DNA of 64,000 nt from Bacteroidales bacterium. Its GTDB lineage: Bacteria > Bacteroidota > Bacteroidia > Bacteroidales > UBA932. The stretch spans positions 19,781 through 83,780 of the forward strand of contig JAFYVM010000073.1 in assembly GCA_017549145.1 (NCBI GenBank). Reading direction: 5' to 3'. This document shows positions 8,995 to 18,939 of the stretch, one piece after another. The position numbers and the translations under genes are program-made. Below the pieces are notes generated by a model. It was not told where the DNA came from. It made no database searches and was given only the letters and a program-made list of their open reading frames with translations. The stretch's first letter is position 1. Every line of letters starts with the position of its first letter.

Positions 8995-9614
8995 CGCAGA
9001 TCGGTAATCATCCAGGAAGAATCAAATCCTGAAAGATCAAGAACATAGTAAGTCAATGGCTTCTTTTCAGAAAAAGTCATTGACTTTATTTTTACATCTA
9101 ACTCTCCGCCATCCGTTGTCTTAAATGAGCCAGAGGTAAAGACCGGATTAGAGTCGGCTACATTTATCACAACAGTACCGGACGCGATACCACAAGCCTG
9201 CTTTGGAGAAAGCTTATATGTCTGAGTATTCCCGTTCTTTGTTGGAGCACCGATAGAAAAAATCTTGTTAAGATTTGCCAACAGGAGGACTGGATTAGAA
9301 AGATAAGCATCAGCACCTTGAGCTACTGAATCAATAAGAATCTCCTTTCCTGTCTGATCTACGACCCATAGGGTTGAACCATTACAGTAAATACTGATTC
9401 CACTGGCTTTCATCAAGTAAGAAGTATCCTGTGTAGTTAGGGTTCCCTCTCCCACTGTCTTTACCCCAGACATACCTAGAGTATAGCTATAACTTAGGTT
9501 CGAAGCCTTGCTTGACATTTTAGCACAAAGCTGCTCAAGGGAAGAAGTCCCCTGAGCAGCTGCTGCGGTACAAAGTCCACACAAAACGAGTGCGGATATG
9601 ATTATTCTTCTCAT
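8991..9614 (-). CDS. LolA-like outer-membrane lipoprotein carrier
   Basis: The product is 207 residues with a clear signal peptide (cleavage after about residue 20, AAAAQ). The mature part has the LolA pattern: an N-terminal region beginning LEQLCAKM, then repeated beta segments including SYLMKASGISIYCNGSTLWVVDQTGKE (split across strands) and ILIDS. LolA shuttles lipoproteins across the periplasm. Bacteroidetes copies are divergent, so the assignment is by overall pattern. It is the last gene of the addB-addA-DUF4290-ftsK run, four bases after ftsK. A lolA-type gene directly after ftsK is also the usual arrangement in other phyla, which supports the call. Confidence 0.82.
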   Translation of the reverse strand: MRRIIISALVLCGLCTAAAAQGTSSLEQLCAKMSSKASNLSYSYTLGMSGVKTVGEGTLTTQDTSYLMKASGISIYCNGSTLWVVDQTGKEILIDSVAQGADAYLSNPVLLLANLNKIFSIGAPTKNGNTQTYKLSPKQACGIASGTVVINVADSNPVFTSGSFKTTDGGELDVKIKSMTFSEKKPLTYYVLDLSGFDSSWMITDLR

Positions 9615-9618
9615 TTTA

Positions 9619-12078
9619 TCACTTTACAAAAGCGCTTAAGATTTCCTCAAGCTCATTAAATGTGCTAACCAGCACCTGACGTGGCTTTGATCCTTCCTGA
9701 GGGCCCACAATTCCAGCAGCCTCAAGCTGATCCATTACACGTCCTGCTCTTGCATAACCCATACCAAGTCGTCTCTGCAAGTCAGATGTAGAGCCTCTCT
9801 GTGAGGTGACGATCATGCGGGCAGCTTCCTCAAACATAGAGTCAAGGTTCTGCATATCGATAGTTCCGCCACCTGGCTCTCCCTCCTGTGATTCTGGAAC
9901 AGGAAGATAGTATGGAGTAGTATAACACTGCTTGTAGCCGGTCTGTTCACCGATGAATGAGGTAATCTTATTGATTTCAGTCATACTTACTAGCGAGCAC
10001 TGAACACGTTCAGTATCTACACCTGCATAGTAAAGCATATCTCCCTTACCTGTCAAACTTTCCGCTCCCTTGGCATCAAGAATTGTCTGCGAGTCAACTC
10101 GGCTGACAACACGGAAGGCAATACGTGTCGGGAAGTTAGTCTTGATAAGACCGGTAATTACGTTTACCGAAGGACGCTGAGTTGCGATGATGACATGAAT
10201 ACCAGCAGCTCTACCCTTCTGAGCAAGACGTACAATCGCATTACTGATGTTATTCGCCACCTTTCTGGCATCACCTGATGAACCACCTGTCATTGTAAGG
10301 TCAGCATACTCATCGATTACGACCACAAGGTATGGAAGGTGTTTATGTCCCTCTGTCGGAAGGAGATGACGCTCCTTGTACTTGTTATTGTATGACTTGA
10401 CCTCATTTACTCCAGCTGCAGCCAACAGTTTGTAACGCTCATCCATCTCGATACAGAGAGATGAAAGTACCTGTTCTGCCTTCTCTGGAGTCTTGATGAT
10501 TGCATTAGCGCGCTCATCTTCCTCGCTTATCGCCATTGGAAGCACTGCAAGATAATGCTTCAAGAGAGCATTATAAGCTGTAAACTCCACCATCTTAGGA
10601 TCAATGAAAACGAACTTAAGTTCAGATGGATGCTTAGCATAGAGCAATGACGAGATGATTACATTCAAAGCCACTGACTTACCCTGTTTTGTCGAACCAG
10701 CAACAAGAAGGTGCGGCGCATCAGCAAGGTCAAATGTCTTCACCTTCTGAGTAATTGTATATCCCAAAGCAATCGGAAGATCAGCCTTACTATTTCGGAA
10801 TGCAGCATCGTTCAGTGTAGCCTTCAAAGGTACAATCGACCTCTTGATGTTTGGCACCTCGATACCTACTGAATCCGCCAAGGTAACAACGCGCACATCC
10901 TTAGAACCGAGAGCCATACCGATCTCCTTGTAAAGTCCCTCAATTGCAGAAATCTTCACTCCAGGAGCAGGTACCACCTTGTACAATGTCACAGTCGGAC
11001 CAACAATAGCAGACACCTTGTCAATCTTGATCTTATAGTTAAAGAGAGTCGTACGGATACGGTTGTTATTCATCTCAAGCTCTTCCTTGCTGACCTCATG
11101 CTTTCCATCAGCATAGTCCTCCAACAGGTCAAGAGAAGGGAATTCATATCTTTCCAGCTCGCCTCTTACATCTATCCAAGGCAATTCTTCAGTAACTTCT
11201 GTAGACAACTCCTCACCCACAATCACCTCCATATTCTCAGGATTCTGCTGCTCTTTCTCCTGAATCAGCACTGGTTCTGGTTCAAGCTCTGGTTCAAGTT
11301 CCGGTTCGTTCTCTGAATCAAGCTCCAACTCATCAACTTCTTCTGAGTCAACATCCTCAGGCTCAACCTCACCCACGATTGCATCATCATCGTCGTCTTC
11401 TACTTCCTCTGTTCCCTCTTCTTCCACTGTTGTTTCTTCCTCAACTGCAGACTCCTCTACAGTTTCCTTGATAGCGGCAAACCATTTTTCAAATCGCGAG
11501 CTAGCGATAATCAACCAGGCAACTACAAGCAACAGAAGAATGAAAAGCACGGGGATATTACCGATAAGATTTTTCATCCAGGCTATTACAGCTGCCCCTG
11601 CATCACCACCGAGGCCACCACCAAATACTACGTCATCAGAGAACAGAGACGAAGCATACGATAGGATCATGGACAGAATGAATGTTACTGAAACAGACAA
11701 GCATACGATTCTGAAAGTACCTAAACTCTTCTTCCAGAATATCATTCTATATGATAGAAATCCCAATAGGAACACCAATACGACCGAAGCCAGTCCAAAG
11801 CACTCAGAAACAAGGAAATGACTAAGATCATAACCCAACTTACCTCCCCAATTCTGCACCTCTGCTGCCTGATCCAACATGTCTGGAGAGGTCAACAGAC
11901 TCTGGTCTGCCTTCCAAGTAAACAGATAAGAACCTACAGACACCAATGTGTACAGGGTAAACGCAGTAAGTGCCCATCCAGCATACTTGATCAGTGTAGA
12001 CTTACGCTCTTCTGAGATGCCAGCAAAGAGTCTGAATCTCTTACGAGCCTTTGATTTTGTCTTTTTATCTTTTGCCAT
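9619..12078 (-). CDS. ftsK: DNA translocase FtsK
   Basis: This 819-residue septal DNA pump resolves and segregates chromosome termini at division. About four membrane helices occupy residues 30-195. They are followed by a very acidic linker (about 205-300, including tandem E-L-E-P repeats), the alpha/beta motor and a C-terminal gamma winged-helix domain (about 750-800, SDLQRRLGMGYARAGRVMDQ). The Walker A is AGSTKQGKS near residue 460, where most FtsK have T-G-Q-G-K-S. Walker B is VVVIDEYADL. The segment DSQTILDAKGAESLTGKGDMLY is typical. It lies between DUF4290 and a lolA-like gene on one strand with gaps under ten bases. Confidence is high. Confidence 0.96.
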   Translation of the reverse strand: MAKDKKTKSKARKRFRLFAGISEERKSTLIKYAGWALTAFTLYTLVSVGSYLFTWKADQSLLTSPDMLDQAAEVQNWGGKLGYDLSHFLVSECFGLASVVLVFLLGFLSYRMIFWKKSLGTFRIVCLSVSVTFILSMILSYASSLFSDDVVFGGGLGGDAGAAVIAWMKNLIGNIPVLFILLLLVVAWLIIASSRFEKWFAAIKETVEESAVEEETTVEEEGTEEVEDDDDDAIVGEVEPEDVDSEEVDELELDSENEPELEPELEPEPVLIQEKEQQNPENMEVIVGEELSTEVTEELPWIDVRGELERYEFPSLDLLEDYADGKHEVSKEELEMNNNRIRTTLFNYKIKIDKVSAIVGPTVTLYKVVPAPGVKISAIEGLYKEIGMALGSKDVRVVTLADSVGIEVPNIKRSIVPLKATLNDAAFRNSKADLPIALGYTITQKVKTFDLADAPHLLVAGSTKQGKSVALNVIISSLLYAKHPSELKFVFIDPKMVEFTAYNALLKHYLAVLPMAISEEDERANAIIKTPEKAEQVLSSLCIEMDERYKLLAAAGVNEVKSYNNKYKERHLLPTEGHKHLPYLVVVIDEYADLTMTGGSSGDARKVANNISNAIVRLAQKGRAAGIHVIIATQRPSVNVITGLIKTNFPTRIAFRVVSRVDSQTILDAKGAESLTGKGDMLYYAGVDTERVQCSLVSMTEINKITSFIGEQTGYKQCYTTPYYLPVPESQEGEPGGGTIDMQNLDSMFEEAARMIVTSQRGSTSDLQRRLGMGYARAGRVMDQLEAAGIVGPQEGSKPRQVLVSTFNELEEILSAFVK

Positions 12079-12084
12079 GGTGTC

Positions 12085-12750
12085 TTATTTTCTCTGTTTC
12101 CAATTTTTGCCATTTCTATGGCGCTGATTTGACTTACCTTTATTCTGATTATTTCCCTGCTTTGGATGATTCTGCTCAGATCCCCCTCTTGACAGCTGAA
12201 GTCCCTCTGGAATACTGATTCTATAATCAGACATTCTCTCTATATCCTGAAGGATTGTCTCGTCTGCAACAGTATCCTTATTCCAGATCAGATACTGCTG
12301 GCGCATGTACATTGCCAAAGTTCTGATCATTGCTGTCTTCTCATCACCATCTTCCTTTTCCGCAATAAGGTCAATCATATTCTCGATATTTCTACCGTAA
12401 TGAGTCGCCTTCAACGGTTTCTTGTTGAGTGGAACAGGAAGCGGCTGCTGGTGAAGACTCTCCGGAGCGGGAGCCGGATATGGAGAATCCACATCGAGAG
12501 TAAATCCAGAAATGATATGTAGGTGATCCCACAACTTATGCTCATAATCATCCTGATGATGAACAGCAGGATTTATGATTTCCATGACCTTGATGATAGC
12601 ACGAGCCTGCTCATTGCGCTTCTGTCTATCCTCAATAGTCTTCAGATAATCCACCATCTTCTGCACATTTCTTCCATACTCCGGAATGTACAGAGTCACC
12701 CTTTCTGTATTATAAAGTAATTTACAAGTATCTACCTCATTATTCTCCAT
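12085..12750 (-). CDS. DUF4290 family protein
   Basis: This 221-residue, probably cytoplasmic protein of unknown function is found almost only in Bacteroidetes. Visible family features are an N-terminal helical region with LYIPEYGRNVQKMVDYLKTI, a second related motif KATHYGRNIENMIDLI, and YLIWNKDTV near residue 155. The C-terminal 25 residues are an unstructured Lys/Asn/Gln-rich basic tail that could bind nucleic acid (inference). It sits between addA-like and ftsK genes in a tight run (6 bases before ftsK). That suggests expression together with chromosome maintenance genes but does not prove a shared role. Confidence 0.85.
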   Translation of the reverse strand: MENNEVDTCKLLYNTERVTLYIPEYGRNVQKMVDYLKTIEDRQKRNEQARAIIKVMEIINPAVHHQDDYEHKLWDHLHIISGFTLDVDSPYPAPAPESLHQQPLPVPLNKKPLKATHYGRNIENMIDLIAEKEDGDEKTAMIRTLAMYMRQQYLIWNKDTVADETILQDIERMSDYRISIPEGLQLSRGGSEQNHPKQGNNQNKGKSNQRHRNGKNWKQRK

Positions 12751-12789
12751 ATATCTACATTTTTATGTAACTGACAAAGATAAGAAATT

Positions 12790-15700
12790 TTATCGAAGCT
12801 CCACGATATTTCCGCTGTCCAAATACCATAGAAATCCTGAAACATCCGTATATCCCATCCTGCGCCACATATCCATATATCTCTTCACCTGCCTTTCGTA
12901 TTTGCGATAATGCTCACCGAACTTATAATCAATCACTTTCACCTCGCCATCAGTCACCACTACCCTATCCGGTCTATATACCGATCCATCAACATCAATT
13001 ATCGATGCTTCATTATACAATGCATCAGGATTCTGAGGGAACCATTGGCGGTCAGCCACCCCTGCAACTGCAGCTGTAAGATGAATCTGTGCCATCTCCG
13101 CTTCTTCCGGTGTCAACAGACCATTATGTCTGGCATGAGCAACAGCAGAAGGTATATCTTCCGGTGACTTGACCTGAGCGAGAATATCATGAAGTACTAT
13201 ACCTCTGATTCGATTAGACGATGACACTCCTGCCTTATCCTCACTGAAGAAATCAAGAGAGTCAGCAGAGAACTTAAGCCTTCCCCTCTCTCGTACATCC
13301 ACTTCCTCATCATCAAGTGATATTGTCGGATTCAAAGGAATAGACGGAAATTCCTCGCCACTGACTATAGGGAAATCTGATATCTGTGACTTGTCTGCCT
13401 TTCTAAGCGAATTAAAATCCACCATCTTACCTTTCTCAAACCACACATTATCTTCCTCCACCCCACTCGTAATATCACTAAACAATGTATTTGTAGATAC
13501 GAACCAATATAGAATCTGAGAAAAATCCTTAAACTCAGGAAGCAGTCCATTAGAAACAGCTTCAATACATTTTGCAGGAGGAGTCTTGGCTATAATATGC
13601 ATACCAAGAGCAGCACGGGTCATCGCCACATAGATAGTATTGATATTATCCACATGCTGGAGGAAGTTCTCCTTCTCATAATACTCCGCAAATAAAGTAT
13701 CCTGCGAAGACTTAGATAGGCTCACATCATATACTCCCTCTGCTACTCCCTCAAGCTCAGTCTCTTCAAGATCTGGAGAACACCAATAGCTATCTGCCTT
13801 ATAGAGAGTTATATTCTCTGCGAAAGGAATGATGACGTATGGAAAATCCAGACCTTTAGATTTATGAATAGTCATAATCCTCACGCTGTCTCTCGATGAC
13901 GGAGAGCAGATTGACGGATCCTTTTCCTGCCAGTACTTAAGGAAGCCTCTCAGGCTGTTTCCATTAACAGAGACATACTCCTGAATGCAATCCATAAACG
14001 ATTGTATATGGAGAAGTTCACCTTTCCATATTTCATCCTTGTCTCCCTTGCGAATGCCACGGTACAACTCCTCAGCTATATCCATCAGAGAAGCACATCC
14101 GTTTGGAAGACTTACTTCCAACATACCCGCAAGGTATCCGGCAACTGTATCATCCGGATTATCCATGTATGACATAAGCGAAACCAATCGCCTCACTGTC
14201 AAGGCATTCTTAACCTTCAGCGAATCATCCGTCACTACTGATATTCCATTCTCTATCAAATGATTAGCGACACGTTCTCCCGAGATATTGCTACGGACCA
14301 ATACGGCTATTTCCGAGAGTAGAGCACCTGCCTCACGCGCGGCCGCAATAGACTTGAGCACTTCATCCAACTCTGCATCCTTATCACAGAATGTCAGACG
14401 CACATTTCCGCCCGGCTTATCCTTCTTTGCTACAGCCTGCTCTACATCCGCATAAATATCCTTAAGTTCCAATATCTCTGCTGCAGCCTTGAAGAACTCA
14501 TTATTGAAGTTCACGACATTGGACAGGCTTCGATAATTCGTATCCAAGACCTTCTCCTCATGCCCTGGAAATTCAGCCGGTATAATCTCATCAAGAAGTT
14601 TCCAATCAGAGCCTCTCCATCTATAGATACTCTGCTTAACATCACCCACGATGAGGTTCTCACCACCTTGAGACTCACTATTCTGCAATAGCGGACTGAA
14701 ATTCTGCCATTGTACACTCGAAGTATCCTGGAACTCATCCAAAAGGAAGTGTTCGTATCTTACACCTATCTTTTCATATACAAACGGAGCATCAGATCCA
14801 TCAATGATATTCTTTAGAAGGACATTTGAGTCATCAATACACAGGACATTCTTTTCCTTCATGAGTTCATCGTAGGTCCTGGTAAGTTCAGACGCAACTC
14901 CCAATCCATATAGCTGTTCATCAAGGATACATGCGGTATTATATACAGCATACTCCTTTGTCCATAATGAACAGAAATCCTCTAACGGAGCCTCCAGGAA
15001 AGGATATACCAATGGAAGCAGTTTGGGCGCCTTAGATTTTGCAAACCACTTCTCAGAATCAAGAGCCTTTTCTATAAAACTCTCCTTTGGAGCTACCAGT
15101 TTATCATTCTGAGTCAGTTCATCATACGTATATAGCGTACTGAGGAACTTCCTGTTACTATCCTTAGGATCAACTCCAGCACCTTCCAGGATATTCAACG
15201 CTGCCCTTGCAGTATTCTTTACCTGAGCCCTGAAACTCTCCTGAATAGCACGACATTTCTGGCGGATCTCAAGCAATCGCTCCTTAGAGCACAGATCATC
15301 CGGATCAATTCCAGCTTTCTCTATAGCTTCCTGACGCTGAGGAGATTTCAGCCTTTTTGCCATCTCCATAAGGTTTGCATCCAAGCTATAGCGACCTCCC
15401 TGCTCAATCTGCTCCAGGACATTCTTAGTCAACCATGATAGTAATCCGCCATCATCTTCTGTCAAGGAATCCAGGATTCGGTCCACACTCTCAGCCACCA
15501 GAGAATCCTTATCAAGTTCCACCTGATATGAAGCAAAATGACCTATTTCACGTGAAAATGCCTTTAGAGTATGCTGAAAGAACCTGTCAATCGTACTCAC
15601 GGCAAAGGCACTATAATCATGAAGGATATCCTGAAGTACACTCTTTGCCTTCTCCTGAAGCTTTTCATCAGATGGAAAAAGAGATGGAATGAAGTCATCA

Positions 15701-15912
15701 TGATAATCTGACTCTGAAGGATTGGACGCCATAATATGCAATTCCTTCAAAATACGGCTCTTCATCTCATCTGTTGCCTTATTGGTAAAGGTAACTGCAA
15801 GAATATGCCTGTAGGCATACCTGTCATCACTCTTCAAAAGCAGTGAAATATATTGTCTTGCAAGGCTGTAGGTCTTACCTGAGCCTGCAGAAGCTTTCAT
15901 CAATTGTAACAT
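12790..15912 (-). CDS. addA: AddA/RecB-like UvrD-family helicase-nuclease
   Basis: This 1040-residue superfamily 1A helicase has a C-terminal nuclease. The Walker A ASAGSGKT is at residues 7-14, motif II LLDEFQDTS near 390, a motif V-like MTIHKSKGLDFPYVII near 685, and motif VI TIYVAMTRA near 762. The C-terminal RecB-type PD-(D/E)XK nuclease shows YRPDRVV and VKVIDYKFG. Together with the adjacent AddB-like protein it should process double-strand breaks for RecA-dependent repair. It starts 13 bases after the AddB-like stop. I use addA by architecture; Bacteroidetes annotation often says only UvrD-helicase domain protein. Confidence 0.9.
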   Translation of the reverse strand: MLQLMKASAGSGKTYSLARQYISLLLKSDDRYAYRHILAVTFTNKATDEMKSRILKELHIMASNPSESDYHDDFIPSLFPSDEKLQEKAKSVLQDILHDYSAFAVSTIDRFFQHTLKAFSREIGHFASYQVELDKDSLVAESVDRILDSLTEDDGGLLSWLTKNVLEQIEQGGRYSLDANLMEMAKRLKSPQRQEAIEKAGIDPDDLCSKERLLEIRQKCRAIQESFRAQVKNTARAALNILEGAGVDPKDSNRKFLSTLYTYDELTQNDKLVAPKESFIEKALDSEKWFAKSKAPKLLPLVYPFLEAPLEDFCSLWTKEYAVYNTACILDEQLYGLGVASELTRTYDELMKEKNVLCIDDSNVLLKNIIDGSDAPFVYEKIGVRYEHFLLDEFQDTSSVQWQNFSPLLQNSESQGGENLIVGDVKQSIYRWRGSDWKLLDEIIPAEFPGHEEKVLDTNYRSLSNVVNFNNEFFKAAAEILELKDIYADVEQAVAKKDKPGGNVRLTFCDKDAELDEVLKSIAAAREAGALLSEIAVLVRSNISGERVANHLIENGISVVTDDSLKVKNALTVRRLVSLMSYMDNPDDTVAGYLAGMLEVSLPNGCASLMDIAEELYRGIRKGDKDEIWKGELLHIQSFMDCIQEYVSVNGNSLRGFLKYWQEKDPSICSPSSRDSVRIMTIHKSKGLDFPYVIIPFAENITLYKADSYWCSPDLEETELEGVAEGVYDVSLSKSSQDTLFAEYYEKENFLQHVDNINTIYVAMTRAALGMHIIAKTPPAKCIEAVSNGLLPEFKDFSQILYWFVSTNTLFSDITSGVEEDNVWFEKGKMVDFNSLRKADKSQISDFPIVSGEEFPSIPLNPTISLDDEEVDVRERGRLKFSADSLDFFSEDKAGVSSSNRIRGIVLHDILAQVKSPEDIPSAVAHARHNGLLTPEEAEMAQIHLTAAVAGVADRQWFPQNPDALYNEASIIDVDGSVYRPDRVVVTDGEVKVIDYKFGEHYRKYERQVKRYMDMWRRMGYTDVSGFLWYLDSGNIVELR

Positions 15913-15925
15913 AGCCCACTAATTA

Positions 15926-18871
15926 TCAACGTCCACAAATCATCTTAAAGTCACAGTATTCACAAACATCCTCATTCGAGGTTCTTCGGAATGGAACATT
16001 CACATCATACATTTCCTCAAGCAAGGCCTCCAAGCGCTGAGAAACAGCATTAAAGAAACACTCATTCTTCGGATAAGTCTGAGGTGCCTCGTTAAAGAGA
16101 CTCGATGTCGAATATACGCAATTGAACATCTGCTTTCCGGCACACTCCGGTCTGTTCTGAAGCAGAAGATCATACATATAAAACTGCAGGGCGATCTTTG
16201 GTCTTTCCTTCTCATCCTTTGTGAATATCTTGTCTGCTATCATTTCCGCATTGCCGTCATTGATATTCTGATCATCCTCAAGCACTCGTCCTGTCTTGTA
16301 ATCAACAACCCTTACCTGCCCAGGATGAAAACTATCAAGCCTGTCGACAAAACCTTTGAAACGCTGACCACAGAACCTGTCAGCCACCCTTACCTCGCTT
16401 CCGAGGATTTCAAACTTATCCACACCCTCAGCAGCCATAAGCTCCAAGTCCCTGTTCAAGGTCTTGATGACATACTTAAGAATAACATCTGTCACAACAA
16501 GGTTTCGTCCGCTTACCTCCATCAAGTGGAGCTCACGTATAATGAGAGACTTGATCTTCCTGCGGATAATATCATCCTTGGCAAGCCACTCGTCAATGTA
16601 TTCCTTAGTAATGTACTTGTGCTTATATGTTAATTTCGAAGCGTTCTCTCCTTTCCAGTCAAAATAGAAGTCCTCAGCCATAGCCTCTGGAGAAGTATAC
16701 AGAGAGCGCATGGTCTCATGGAAAACAGTACCGAACACGCCATAATCCACAGATTCAGTAACCTCCTCTTCCGCCTCAAGTTCCTTGATGCTTGAATAAT
16801 AGAACTTGGCAGGACATTCCAGATAACTCTGAAGACTCGTTGCCGAGAGAGACATCTGCTTTATCTTCTCCACATCTTCAGGAGTCTTTTCTATATCCGC
16901 GACTGTAGCAGTCTTCATCTTTCCGTACTTCACGACATATCGTTTCACCGGCAAATTGAAATGATACTCCAGCTGCTTGATATATCGGCTTTCCTCTCCT
17001 GACTTCAAGCCTTCCGTACGCGAATCAGTCAACAGCCACACATTTTCTGCGCGCGATATCATTCTGTAGAAATAATATGCCCACACAGCATCCTGATACT
17101 CATACGTAGGTAGGCCAAAGCCCTTTCTGAGTTCAGGTGGCACAAATGAAGTTCCCACATTTCTACGAGGGAAGACGCCCTCGTTGGCAGACATTATTAT
17201 CAAATTCTTGAAATCCAATGCACGGGTCTCAAGCGGTCCCATAATCTGAAGGCCCTTCAACGGCTCACCTCTGAATGGCACAGAAACTCCTCCAAGCAAC
17301 TGGTCCAAGAGTCTGACATAAGTTACAGGAAGAACTGACAATCCCTCAACATCCTCAAGCACATTGATACATCTGTAATATTCCTTGGCATACTCGAGTT
17401 CCAACGCTAGAGATGGGTCCTCAGTCACCGCCGGGGCCAAGGTTGTGATTACAGACTTCTGATACTCTGCAAATTCACGAATCTGCTCTACAGAAGCCTC
17501 CTTATGGTCCTTTATAACCGCCTGGAAGATAGCGTCCATGACCTTTGTGCCAAGTAGTTCACTCTGCGGAATATAGTATTTGGCATCAGCCTTAACCTTA
17601 CTGATTATCTCCAAGGTCTGCTGATCAGCAGACTTTCTGAAAAGGTCATTTGAGAAAAGATCCCAGACCTGCTTATGATAGAAATACCACTGTCCCCCTC
17701 TCTGCACAGTATGCAGCTGGATGGTAGCAATCTGTGACATCAGAGAATAAAGCAGACTGCCCCTCATTGGGAGTCCCATGGTAACATTGATGTCCTGGAT
17801 TTCTTCCGGAATTGAATTCAGAACAGGAATCAGGAGATTTTCATCCGGCAATACGATTGCACAGTCCACCAGTTCCTCAGGCTTAAAGTGTGTACCATCA
17901 GCATTTGAGAGTACAGTACGAAGAATATCCGGAAGCCTCTTGGCCTGTCCGACTGACGAAGGCACACTTACGACATTGATATTTGGAGTTTTCAGTCCAT
18001 CTGCATCCCATTCCTCTGCCTGCTTGAATTCCTTCACATTTTCAGCAAGGAAAACTGAAGAACGATTCTGCGGGTCGCTAATCATCTTACCGGAATAATC
18101 CCAGCAGAACTCAGCCATTTCAGCAGCCTTGAGCTTTCTAAGCAAGGCCTTCTCACACTCATTCAGAGCATTGAGTCCAACAAAGACAAACTTGACACTA
18201 CTATCAAAATTACCGGAAAGAACATCAGCAACCGGGATGGAATTGAGTTTGTCCGCTAGAGACCTATACACCATTCCCTCATAAGCCAACCCCTTCTCAG
18301 AAAGCCTCTCATTGAATTTATGATAGAGGTCGTACAATAGATTCCAGAGCATCAGGAAACGCTCCTTGACATCACCGTTCTTATCTTTGAAATGGCTTAC
18401 AAAACCCTCGATAGCCTTTCTCTGAGTCTCTGTAAGATAACTGAATGTATCCTGCAACTGCTTGAAATCCGAAACATTGGCAAAAAGCTGCTTCGGATCC
18501 ACGAGATACTTATCTACATCATTGAAATCTGCAAGTATTACCTCACCCCAGAAGATAAACTCATCGAGGCTTTCAGGCTTAAGTCCCTCAATACAGTTAT
18601 GTGCACTGAAAACCTCAACATAAGCCTGATATAACTCCAGAAGCTGAGTTACTCGGTCAATAGACCTCTTCCCACTGATCTTATAGAAGAAATCATTGAC
18701 AGTAAACATAGCGGGCGCGATGATAGGTTTATCTGCGCCCTTTACTGCCTCGCTCAAATATTTAGAATAGAAGGCCATAGACCTTCTATTCGGAAAGATG
18801 AAGCAGCATCTCTCTACCTCACCTTTATTATAATAATGCTCCGCTACCTGCTTAAGAAACTGTTTTGGCAT
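15926..18871 (-). CDS. addB: AddB-like PD-(D/E)XK nuclease subunit
   Basis: This 981-residue partner of the AddA-like helicase has a helicase-like N-terminal part that starts with a FPNRR segment and lacks a clear Walker A, so it is probably ATPase-inactive. The C-terminal nuclease has FHETM near residue 718 (the conserved His), FVDRLD near 847 and VVDYKTG near 856. Four cysteines, one in YLECPAKFYY near 685 and three in the last 12 residues (CEYCDFKMIC), match the iron-sulphur cluster that staples AddB nuclease domains. It is first in the run leading to addA, DUF4290, ftsK and lolA-like. Confidence is high for family. Confidence 0.9.
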   Translation of the reverse strand: MPKQFLKQVAEHYYNKGEVERCCFIFPNRRSMAFYSKYLSEAVKGADKPIIAPAMFTVNDFFYKISGKRSIDRVTQLLELYQAYVEVFSAHNCIEGLKPESLDEFIFWGEVILADFNDVDKYLVDPKQLFANVSDFKQLQDTFSYLTETQRKAIEGFVSHFKDKNGDVKERFLMLWNLLYDLYHKFNERLSEKGLAYEGMVYRSLADKLNSIPVADVLSGNFDSSVKFVFVGLNALNECEKALLRKLKAAEMAEFCWDYSGKMISDPQNRSSVFLAENVKEFKQAEEWDADGLKTPNINVVSVPSSVGQAKRLPDILRTVLSNADGTHFKPEELVDCAIVLPDENLLIPVLNSIPEEIQDINVTMGLPMRGSLLYSLMSQIATIQLHTVQRGGQWYFYHKQVWDLFSNDLFRKSADQQTLEIISKVKADAKYYIPQSELLGTKVMDAIFQAVIKDHKEASVEQIREFAEYQKSVITTLAPAVTEDPSLALELEYAKEYYRCINVLEDVEGLSVLPVTYVRLLDQLLGGVSVPFRGEPLKGLQIMGPLETRALDFKNLIIMSANEGVFPRRNVGTSFVPPELRKGFGLPTYEYQDAVWAYYFYRMISRAENVWLLTDSRTEGLKSGEESRYIKQLEYHFNLPVKRYVVKYGKMKTATVADIEKTPEDVEKIKQMSLSATSLQSYLECPAKFYYSSIKELEAEEEVTESVDYGVFGTVFHETMRSLYTSPEAMAEDFYFDWKGENASKLTYKHKYITKEYIDEWLAKDDIIRRKIKSLIIRELHLMEVSGRNLVVTDVILKYVIKTLNRDLELMAAEGVDKFEILGSEVRVADRFCGQRFKGFVDRLDSFHPGQVRVVDYKTGRVLEDDQNINDGNAEMIADKIFTKDEKERPKIALQFYMYDLLLQNRPECAGKQMFNCVYSTSSLFNEAPQTYPKNECFFNAVSQRLEALLEEMYDVNVPFRRTSNEDVCEYCDFKMICGR

Positions 18872-18939
18872 AACCTGACTAACTTTTCTACAAAGATAGC
18901 ATTAGATTTTGCCAAACCACAGCACAAGAGAGAAAAACA

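Noticed and set aside
11280-11420. Short tandem repeats (ggttcaagctctggttcaag type)
   Set aside because: They encode the acidic E-L-E-P linker of FtsK, a normal low-complexity region.
12790-18871. Possible phage-defence helicase-nuclease pair
   Set aside because: The domain order, Fe-S cysteines and location in a housekeeping run with ftsK fit AddAB-type recombination repair.
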